NCBI GenBank assembly: GCA_937944945.1
Contig: CALEBD010000362.1
Location: 1-5,351 of the forward strand
Length of the DNA stretch: 5,351 nucleotides
Direction: 5' to 3'
Source of the DNA: an uncultured Clostridium sp.
Lineage (GTDB): Bacteria; Bacillota; Clostridia; Peptostreptococcales; Peptostreptococcaceae
Below the pieces are notes generated by a model. It saw only the letters and a program-made list of their open reading frames with translations. It was not told the DNA's origin and ran no database searches. The translations under genes and the position numbers were made by a program. Shown here one piece after another: positions 1 through 5,351 of the stretch; within the stretch, counting starts at the first letter, position 1; each line of letters begins with the position of its first letter.

Positions 1-1122
1 AAGATATCAGAAATGACATCAGAAGATTTACTTAGCGGTACATACTTCTCAAAAATAGATGAATTTTACAAAGATAACTTTGTACATAGAGATCAATTCC
101 TTGCTTTATCAGATTCTATAGACGGTCTTAAAGGAGTTGAAAGTGAAATAAAAATGACAGTTGTATCTAATAATGCTACTAACCAAAGTGCAACTGCTAA
201 AGATGATGATAGTGATTCAGACAAAGATATGTATAAAAATGTTGAACAAATCGGTACTTTATTAAGTATCGACAACATAGTTTGTGAAGCGTACGGATTT
301 AATGAACCGACTATCAATGATTACGCAGAAACAATTAAGAAATTTGGTGATACTTTAAAAGGTGCAAATGTGTATAATATTTTAGTTCCTACACATGTTG
401 AGTTTGCATTACCATCTAAGTATCAAAACTTATCTGCAAAGGAAAAACCAGCAATTGACTTAGTTAATAGCAAAATAGGTAATAATGTAACTCCAGTAGA
501 TGCTTATTCTATTCTAAAAAAACATAAAACAGAATATATCTACTTTAAATCAGATCATCACTGGACACAACTTGGTGCATATTATGCTTATACTAAATAT
601 TGTGAAGCAGCTGACTTAAAACCATTTAAGTTAAAAGATTATCCTTTAAAAAAGGTTGAAGGATTCTTAGGTACTTACTACTCTGCTTCTAAAGACCAAA
701 AATTAGCTGATGACCCTGATGTTGTTGAATATCGTCCTGTTGGTGCTGATTTAACTGCAACAATTTACGAAGATAGTTCATTGACAAAGAGCTTTGAGGC
801 GTCTCCTTATTCAGATTACTCTACAGGTTCAAATGCATATGGTACTTTCCTTCATGGTGATAATCCTCTTACTATAATCAAAAATCCTGATGTTGATAGT
901 AGTAAAAAGGTTGTTGTTATAAAAGAATCTTATGGTAATGCATTTGCTCCTTTATTAACTCAAAATTACTCAGAGGTTTATGTAATAGACCCAAGATATT
1001 TTAATGGTAATCTTAATGATTTTATAAAAGAACATGAAATTAAAGATGTTATATTTATAAATAATATGGTTGCTGTTGGTTCTCAAAGTCGTGTAGATGA
1101 ATTAAAGAAATTACTAAACTAA
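1..1122 (+). CDS. DHHW family / AlgJ-like SGNH-fold protein, probable cell-envelope polymer O-acetylation factor (5' partial)
   Basis: The reading frame is open from base 1 (K-I-S-E before the first Met at base 13), so the true start and the expected N-terminal membrane anchor lie outside the window. Numbering from Met13: residues 5-27 (LLSGTYFSKIDEF...FVHRD) match the usual start of the mature domain. SDHHWT at 180-185 is the family signature; D181 and H183 correspond to the Asp-x-His pair of AlgJ/AlgX-type SGNH enzymes. KESYGNAF at 304-311 holds the probable nucleophile S306, and IDPRYF at 325-330 is the conserved strand after it. All catalytic elements appear intact. Relatives such as AlgJ, AlgX and PatB work outside the membrane with an MBOAT acyltransferase to O-acetylate polysaccharides; a role here in cell-wall glycopolymer acetylation is inferred. 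No MBOAT gene is visible, though one may lie upstream. Residues 50-72 form an odd Asn/Ser/Asp-rich linker. Family assignment is firm; substrate unknown. Confidence 0.87.
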   Translation, partial: KISEMTSEDLLSGTYFSKIDEFYKDNFVHRDQFLALSDSIDGLKGVESEIKMTVVSNNATNQSATAKDDDSDSDKDMYKNVEQIGTLLSIDNIVCEAYGFNEPTINDYAETIKKFGDTLKGANVYNILVPTHVEFALPSKYQNLSAKEKPAIDLVNSKIGNNVTPVDAYSILKKHKTEYIYFKSDHHWTQLGAYYAYTKYCEAADLKPFKLKDYPLKKVEGFLGTYYSASKDQKLADDPDVVEYRPVGADLTATIYEDSSLTKSFEASPYSDYSTGSNAYGTFLHGDNPLTIIKNPDVDSSKKVVVIKESYGNAFAPLLTQNYSEVYVIDPRYFNGNLNDFIKEHEIKDVIFINNMVAVGSQSRVDELKKLLN

Positions 1123-1136
1123 AAATATAATTTTTC

Positions 1137-1176
1137 AAAAAGAAGATAACAAAAACTTATTTGCTATCTTCTTTTT
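1137..1176. terminator. Bidirectional intrinsic terminator between convergent genes
   Basis: The arm AAAAAGAAGATAAC (1137-1150) pairs with GCTATCTTCTTTTT (1163-1176) around a 12-base loop, with one imperfect position (1149/1164). On the plus strand the stem runs into a T-rich tract (T at 1172-1177, then ATTTATT); on the minus strand it ends in five T. It lies 14 bases after the stop of the DHHW gene and 3 bases after the stop of degV, so it can serve both. The imperfect pair is A·C in plus-strand RNA but G·U in minus-strand RNA. Confidence 0.85.
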
Positions 1177-1179
1177 TAT

Positions 1180-2052
1180 TTATTCTTCTCTATTATTTCC
1201 TAAATAAGCCACAACTACTGCCCCTTGTGCTGTATGAGCTCCTATAGTTGGACATATATCTGATATTAGAAAATCATCTACTCCATATTTTTGTTTTATT
1301 TTTTCTGCTACATATTCGGCATCTTCAATGCAATCTCCATGAGATATAAATACCTGTTTTAAATTTGTTATATCTGATTTTTTTTCTATATTATCAACTA
1401 ATGTATGTAGTGCTTTTTTTCGTCCTCTCACCTTTCCTATAGCTGCTAATCCGCCTTTATCATCCATATGCAGTATAGGTTGTATATTTAGCATTGTTCC
1501 TAAAACTGCACTCGCCTTTGAAAGTCGTCCCCCTCGATATAAATGATTTAAATCAGAAACTGTAAATTCATGTATTACATGCTTTTTATTATCATTTAAC
1601 CACTTAGCAATTTCTTCTATAGTTTTTCCTTGTTTTTTCATATCTACAGCATGCATAAGTAATATTCCCTGACCAACTGTGCCTGATAGTGTATCAACTA
1701 CTATTATCTTAGATTCTGGCTCCTCTTTCATTATTTTTTCTGCACACATTTGTGCATTATTATAGCTAGAACTTAAACCAGATGAAAAACTTAGGTGAAG
1801 TATATCATGTTCTTCATTTATTTCCTTTTGAAATCTAGAAATTATATTTATTGGATTTGATGCACTTGTTGTAGGCATTTTGCCATCTCTTAATGCTTGA
1901 TAAAAATCCTTCACTGGCATATCATCTACGCCTGGGATATATTCTTTTCCGTCTACTATATAATATAGTGGATGCACTACTATATTATTTTCTTCTAAGT
2001 ATTTTGTTGGTAAATCTGCTGTAGAATCCGTTGAAATAATGAAATCTCTCAT
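1180..2052 (-). CDS. DegV family protein (FakB-like fatty-acid-binding protein)
   Basis: This complete 290-residue protein has the normal DegV family length. DegV proteins bind a long-chain fatty acid; in Firmicutes the FakB members present it to the kinase FakA, which makes acyl-phosphate for phospholipid synthesis. Visible motifs in order: STDSTADLP (7-15) at the N-terminus; PTTSASNP (60-67) and SFSSGLSSSY (88-97), the Thr/Ser loops that in FakB contact the fatty-acid carboxylate; YRGGRLSKAS (172-181) and LNIQPIL (188-194), typical of the second domain; ISHGD (236-240); and CPTIGAHTAQGA (267-278), whose H273 matches the conserved carboxylate-binding His. No signal peptide or membrane segment is seen, so it should be cytoplasmic. 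The ATG is preceded by GGGGAGG at 7-base spacing, which settles the start. No FakA (DhaK/DhaL-like) gene is in the window. Lipid preference and partner cannot be told from sequence. Confidence 0.93.
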   Translation of the reverse strand: MRDFIISTDSTADLPTKYLEENNIVVHPLYYIVDGKEYIPGVDDMPVKDFYQALRDGKMPTTSASNPINIISRFQKEINEEHDILHLSFSSGLSSSYNNAQMCAEKIMKEEPESKIIVVDTLSGTVGQGILLMHAVDMKKQGKTIEEIAKWLNDNKKHVIHEFTVSDLNHLYRGGRLSKASAVLGTMLNIQPILHMDDKGGLAAIGKVRGRKKALHTLVDNIEKKSDITNLKQVFISHGDCIEDAEYVAEKIKQKYGVDDFLISDICPTIGAHTAQGAVVVAYLGNNREE

Positions 2053-2059
2053 ATTTTAT

Positions 2060-2066
2060 CCTCCCC
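2060..2066 (-). promoter_or_regulatory. Strong ribosome binding site of degV
   Basis: The minus strand reads GGGGAGG followed by seven bases (ATAAAAT) and the ATG ending at 2050. This is a near-ideal Shine-Dalgarno match and supports the chosen degV start. Confidence 0.85.
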
Positions 2067-2094
2067 TGTACAAAGAAATACTTTATTTCTAATC

Positions 2095-2123
2095 ATATTA
2101 TAATTATATTAGATTTTTATGAA
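2095..2123 (-). promoter_or_regulatory. Possible weak promoter for degV
   Basis: Between the glt terminator and degV the minus strand is very AT-rich and contains overlapping -10-like hexamers: TATAAT at 2108-2103, TATAAT at 2102-2097 and TAATAT at 2100-2095. The best spaced pair is TTCATA (2123-2118) with TAATAT at 17 bases; neither hexamer is a close consensus match. The two perfect TATAAT hexamers lack a good -35 at normal spacing. A promoter is expected here because the upstream operon ends in a terminator, but the exact site is uncertain. Confidence 0.3.
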
Positions 2124-2145
2124 TTTTGGGGTTTTAAAAGCATAC

Positions 2146-2187
2146 AAAAAATGCTATAAGTAATAAGAATCACTCATAGCATTTTTT
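2146..2187 (-). terminator. Intrinsic terminator of the gltB-gltD operon
   Basis: Plus-strand arms AAAAAATGCTATAAGT (2146-2161) and ACTCATAGCATTTTTT (2172-2187) enclose a 10-base loop. Read on the minus strand, the hairpin begins 3 bases after the gltD stop and ends in six T, a classic rho-independent terminator. The single non-Watson-Crick position (2158/2175) is a G·U pair in minus-strand RNA but an A·C mismatch in plus-strand RNA, which favours minus-strand use. Confidence 0.88.
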
Positions 2188-2190
2188 AAT

Positions 2191-3603
2191 TTATCTTAAA
2201 TTTGTTTGCCCCATAATATCTAAATCAACTGTTTTTGCTACTTTTCTTCCATCAGCAATTGATTTGCATACTAATGATTGACCACTTCTCATATCACCTG
2301 CTGCGTATATACCTTTAACAGAAGTTCTTCTAAATTTATCAGTAGCTACATTACCTCTTTCATCGAGTTCTACACCTAAATCATGTAATAAAGTCTCATG
2401 TTCTGGATGTAAAAATCCTAATGCAAATAATGCTAAATCACATTCAATTTCGAAATCTGAATTAGGTATTTCTTTTCTATTTTCATCTAATTTAATTGCA
2501 TGTAGTTTATGAACAATTCCTCCTTCGCCACTAAATGCTGTAGGTTTTACAGAATACTCCCTTATTCCACCTTCTTCAAATACTGGATTCTTAGTCATTG
2601 CATAAATTTTTCCCCAGAAACTAGCACCTTTTAAGTCCCTTTCGCTCTCTGATGATCTTTGGAGTTGATATACATTTTTTGCCCCTTGTCTTATCGCTGT
2701 TCCAACACAGTCATTAGCTGTATCCCCACCACCAATTACAATTACGTTCTTGTCAGTAGCTATAATTTCTTCATCTTCGACTTCTAGTCCTCGATTTCTC
2801 TTATTTTGTTGTTTTAAATAATCAACAGCAAAGTGAAGACCTTTTAAAGAGCGTCCCGGTATAGGTAAATCTCTTGCTTGAGTTGCTCCACCAGTTAAAA
2901 CAATTATATCGTACTCTTTTTTTAATATTCTAGCTGGATAGTCTCTTCCTACCCATATATTTGTTTTAAACTTTATTCCCTCTTGTTTTAATAAATCAAT
3001 TCTTCTATCTACAACCCATTTTTCTAGCTTAAAGTCTGGGATTCCATATACTAAGAGTCCACCTATAACATCATCTCTTTCAAATACAGTTACATCATAT
3101 CCTGCTTTGTTTAATTGGTCAGCACAGGCAAGACCTGCAGGACCCGAACCAATTATCGCAACACTTTTTCCTATTCTTATTAATGGTGGCTTTGCAGTTA
3201 TCCACCCTTCTTCAAAAGCTTTATTAATTATACTAAGCTCCATATTTTTGCATCCAACAGGCTCTTTTATAGTTCCTAACACACATGCCTTTTCACATAA
3301 TCCTGGACAGACAGTCCCTGTAAATTCAGGGAAATTATTTGTTTGAAGTAATCTATCTAGTGCCTCTTTCCATTGTCCTCTATATACTAAATCATTAATT
3401 TCTGGTGCAGCATTTCCAAGTGGACATCCATATTCAGATGTGCAAAATGGTACTCCACAGTCCATGCATCTAGCTGCCTGTATTCTTACTTTTTCATAAT
3501 TCATTGGTATATATATCTGATTAAAGTCTTTTATACGCTCCTTTACTGGACGTTTAGTCTGATTCTCACGGTCATACTCTATAAAACCAGTTTCTTTTCC
3601 CAT
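2191..3603 (-). CDS. gltD: Glutamate synthase (NADPH) small (beta) subunit GltD
   Basis: GltD takes electrons from NADPH onto FAD and passes them through iron-sulfur clusters to GltB for reductive glutamate synthesis; it acts in the cytoplasm in complex with GltB. The 470-residue length fits the family. The N-terminal cluster domain has RCMDCGVPFC (45-54) with C46, C49, C54, then GCPLGN with C60, and VCPGLCEKACVLG (98-110) with C99, C103, C107; these fit the two [4Fe-4S] clusters. C118 in PVGCKN is one more nearby Cys of unknown role. The FAD-binding Rossmann motif is IIGSGPAGLACADQL (150-164), closed by ERDDVIGGLLVYGIP (175-189). The NADPH site is VIVIGGGDTANDC (287-299). The second FAD motif is GIYAAGDMRSGQSLV (431-445). 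Homologous relatives include NADPH-dependent oxidoreductase subunits such as PreT, but the adjacent gltB makes GltD the clear call. No key residue appears missing. Confidence 0.96.
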   Translation of the reverse strand: MGKETGFIEYDRENQTKRPVKERIKDFNQIYIPMNYEKVRIQAARCMDCGVPFCTSEYGCPLGNAAPEINDLVYRGQWKEALDRLLQTNNFPEFTGTVCPGLCEKACVLGTIKEPVGCKNMELSIINKAFEEGWITAKPPLIRIGKSVAIIGSGPAGLACADQLNKAGYDVTVFERDDVIGGLLVYGIPDFKLEKWVVDRRIDLLKQEGIKFKTNIWVGRDYPARILKKEYDIIVLTGGATQARDLPIPGRSLKGLHFAVDYLKQQNKRNRGLEVEDEEIIATDKNVIVIGGGDTANDCVGTAIRQGAKNVYQLQRSSESERDLKGASFWGKIYAMTKNPVFEEGGIREYSVKPTAFSGEGGIVHKLHAIKLDENRKEIPNSDFEIECDLALFALGFLHPEHETLLHDLGVELDERGNVATDKFRRTSVKGIYAAGDMRSGQSLVCKSIADGRKVAKTVDLDIMGQTNLR

Positions 3604-3608
3604 ATTTG

Positions 3609-3614
3609 CCCTCC
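3609..3614 (-). promoter_or_regulatory. gltD ribosome binding site directly after the gltB stop
   Basis: The minus strand reads TAA (gltB stop, 3617-3615) directly followed by GGAGGG (3614-3609), CAAAT, and the gltD ATG (3603-3601). Ribosomes finishing gltB cover this site, so the layout suggests translational coupling and balanced production of the two subunits. Coupling is inferred. Confidence 0.85.
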
Positions 3615-5351
3615 TTATACTACTTGATATTCACTTATTAATTTTTTATATACTTTAGGTATAACTCTTAAAATATTTAATTTTTCTTTATTCCAATTAT
3701 CGAGTATCATTTTTGATTTTTTACTTTGAGTGTATTCAAAATGTCTTTCAATTAAATATTTTAGTAATCCTTCATCCTCAGTATCTATTATGTTTTCAAT
3801 ATCTGAAGTGTCTAGTACTCCTGGATTTAATTTTGTACTTAGTGAACTCTTTGGATCATATACAAACACTTTTCCTCCACTCATACCAGCAGCAAAGTTT
3901 CTACCTATATCTCCTAATATAACTACTGTTCCTCCTGTCATATATTCACAACCATGGTCTCCTACGCCTTCTACGACTGCTGTTGCCCCAGAATTTCTAA
4001 CTGCAAATCTTTCACCTGCTTTTCCATTAGCATAAAATTCACCACTAGTTGCTCCATATAAAACTGTATTGCCTACAATTATATTTTCATCTGATTTTAC
4101 AGTACATTCTTTAGGAAGTTTAACTTTTATCTTGGCTCCTGAAAGTCCCTTTCCAACATAATCATTGCATTCACCTGTCAAATTAATTGTTATGCCTTTC
4201 ATTCCAAAAGCCATAAAGCTCTGACCTGTACTTCCAGTTAAGTTTAAAGTTATTGTATCGTCAGGCATACCCTCTGCTCCATAACGTTTTGCAATTTCGC
4301 CACTCAACATAGTTCCAACTGTACGATTTATGTTTTTTATTTTAAAATCACCAGTTACTTTAGTTTTATTTTCTAAACTGACTTTAGCAAATTCAATTAA
4401 TTTTAAATCATATGCACTATCTATTCCATGGTCTTGCTCCATTATCTTTCTACCAACTATTCTCTCTGGTAGATTAGGTCTATAAAGTATTGAAGAAAAA
4501 TCTAGATTTTTAGTTTTCTCGTTTGTTAAAAGCTCATTTATTTCTAATTTATCAACCCTACCTATCATTTCATCCATAGTTCTAAATCCAAGCTGTGCCA
4601 TGATTTCTCTTACCTCTGTCGCAACGAATGTAAAATAATTTATAAGATGTTCTACCTTACCTTTAAATTTCTTTCTTAACTCTGGATTTTGTGTTGCAAC
4701 TCCCATTGGACATGTATTTGAGTGACATTTTCTCATCATCATACATCCCATAACTACAAGTGGTGTTGTAGCAAATCCAAATTCTTCGGCACCTAATAAT
4801 GCTGCAACTACAACATCTTTTCCGGTTCTCATCTGTCCATCTGTTTGTAATGTTACCCTACTTCTTAAGTTGTTCATAAGAAGGACTTGATGAGCTTCTG
4901 AAAGACCTAATTCCCAAGGTCCACCCGTATATCTTATTGATGTGTAAGGCGCTGCGCCTGTACCTCCATCATATCCTGATATTAATATGATATCTGCTTT
5001 TGCCTTTGCAACACCTGCTGCAACTGTTCCAACACCAACTTCTGAGACTAATTTTACTGATATATTAGCTTGTGGGTTTACACTTTTCAAATCATGAATT
5101 AACTGTTCCAAATCTTCTATTGAATATATATCATGATGTGGCGGTGGTGATATTAAATCTATTCCGGGTATTGCATGGCGTACTTTACCTATTTTCTCAT
5201 TTACTTTTTTACCTGGAAGTCTACCACCTTCCCCAGGTTTTGCACCTTGAGCCATTTTTATCTGTATTTCTTTAGCATTTACTAAGTACTCTGTTGTAAC
5301 ACCAAATCGTCCTGATGCAACTTGTTTTGTTGCACTCATAGTTATAGTTTT
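3615..5351 (-). CDS. gltB: Glutamate synthase large (alpha) subunit GltB, C-terminal part (5' partial)
   Basis: GltB converts L-glutamine and 2-oxoglutarate to two L-glutamates, using electrons from GltD. The window holds 578 residues and the stop; the frame stays open to base 5351 (K-T-I-T before the Met at 5339), and that Met is internal. The full protein is usually about 1500 residues, so the class II glutaminase domain and central domain lie off the right edge. Numbering from Met5339: KQVASGRFGVT (5-15), QIKMAQGAKPGEGG (26-39) and LISPPPHHDIYSIEDL (62-77) are hallmark FMN synthase-domain segments; KLVSEVGVGTVAAGVAKA (96-113) and SGYDGGTGAAP (121-131) build the flavin and substrate site. 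C199, C205 and C210 in GCMMMRKCHSNTCPMG (198-213) are the ligands expected for the [3Fe-4S] cluster. Roughly residues 340-500 form the Gly-rich GXGXG beta-helix domain, with STGQSFMAFG (370-379), GATSGEFYANG (429-439) and NFAAGMSGGKVFVYD (481-495). Everything visible looks intact. Confidence 0.96.
   Translation of the reverse strand, partial: KTITMSATKQVASGRFGVTTEYLVNAKEIQIKMAQGAKPGEGGRLPGKKVNEKIGKVRHAIPGIDLISPPPHHDIYSIEDLEQLIHDLKSVNPQANISVKLVSEVGVGTVAAGVAKAKADIILISGYDGGTGAAPYTSIRYTGGPWELGLSEAHQVLLMNNLRSRVTLQTDGQMRTGKDVVVAALLGAEEFGFATTPLVVMGCMMMRKCHSNTCPMGVATQNPELRKKFKGKVEHLINYFTFVATEVREIMAQLGFRTMDEMIGRVDKLEINELLTNEKTKNLDFSSILYRPNLPERIVGRKIMEQDHGIDSAYDLKLIEFAKVSLENKTKVTGDFKIKNINRTVGTMLSGEIAKRYGAEGMPDDTITLNLTGSTGQSFMAFGMKGITINLTGECNDYVGKGLSGAKIKVKLPKECTVKSDENIIVGNTVLYGATSGEFYANGKAGERFAVRNSGATAVVEGVGDHGCEYMTGGTVVILGDIGRNFAAGMSGGKVFVYDPKSSLSTKLNPGVLDTSDIENIIDTEDEGLLKYLIERHFEYTQSKKSKMILDNWNKEKLNILRVIPKVYKKLISEYQVV

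Noticed and set aside
13..15. ATG as the true start of the DHHW protein
   Set aside because: The frame is open to base 1, the expected membrane anchor is missing, and the bases before the ATG contain no ribosome binding site.
93..317. Minus-strand open frame of 74 codons opposite the DHHW gene
   Set aside because: It lies wholly inside a gene with clear family motifs, shows no recognisable domain, and is best explained as an antisense shadow.
2053..2190. Riboswitch or small RNA in the degV upstream gap
   Set aside because: The only strong structure is the gltBD terminator hairpin; the remaining sequence is plain AT-rich DNA with no recognisable aptamer or competing hairpin.
3107..3346. Plus-strand open frame opposite the FAD and iron-sulfur region of gltD
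   Set aside because: It is antisense to highly conserved gltD sequence, has no recognisable motif and no independent gene context.
3713..4035. Two overlapping plus-strand open frames opposite the 3' end of gltB
   Set aside because: They overlap each other in different frames and lie opposite the conserved GXGXG domain; neither resembles a known protein.
5072..5275. Plus-strand open frame with a hydrophobic, membrane-like composition
   Set aside because: It is antisense to the conserved FMN domain of gltB; the Leu/Phe/His-rich appearance comes from reading AT-rich codons in reverse.
5337..5339. ATG as a true start codon of the glutamate synthase large subunit
   Set aside because: The frame stays open to the window edge, the adjacent codons continue the family sequence before KQVASGRFGVT, and the protein would lack two thirds of GltB.

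Overview
The window is AT-rich, densely coded DNA. Strongly A/T-biased third codon positions, strong GGAGG-type ribosome binding sites and the protein sequences suggest a low-GC Gram-positive bacterium of the Clostridia, perhaps Peptostreptococcaceae or a related group. The species cannot be fixed from sequence alone. Four protein genes are visible, and two of them are cut by the window edges.

Layout: (1) Bases 1-1122, plus strand: the C-terminal bulk of a DHHW/AlgJ-like SGNH-fold protein, probably a cell-surface polymer O-acetylation factor; its N-terminal anchor lies off the left edge. (2) Bases 1123-1179: a short convergent gap filled by a hairpin that can terminate transcription from both sides. 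(3) Bases 1180-2052, minus strand: a complete DegV/FakB-type fatty-acid-binding protein with a strong ribosome binding site. (4) Bases 2053-2190: an intergenic gap with the terminator of the upstream glt operon and a possible weak promoter for degV. (5) Bases 2191-3603, minus strand: complete gltD, the glutamate synthase small subunit. (6) Bases 3615-5351, minus strand: the C-terminal part of gltB, the glutamate synthase large subunit, which continues past the right edge.

GltB and GltD together form the NADPH-dependent glutamate synthase (GOGAT), which makes two glutamates from glutamine and 2-oxoglutarate. The genes are 11 bases apart, and the gltD ribosome binding site begins directly after the gltB stop codon, so they are almost certainly co-transcribed and probably translationally coupled. 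DegV follows on the same strand, but behind a good terminator, so it is probably a separate unit. The surface-polymer gene converges on this block and shows no functional link to it.

No mobile element, CRISPR array, RNA gene or riboswitch was seen. No strong candidate for an undescribed system was found; the region looks like ordinary housekeeping DNA. The points worth a second look are the acidic linker in the DHHW protein and the strand asymmetry of the two terminators.
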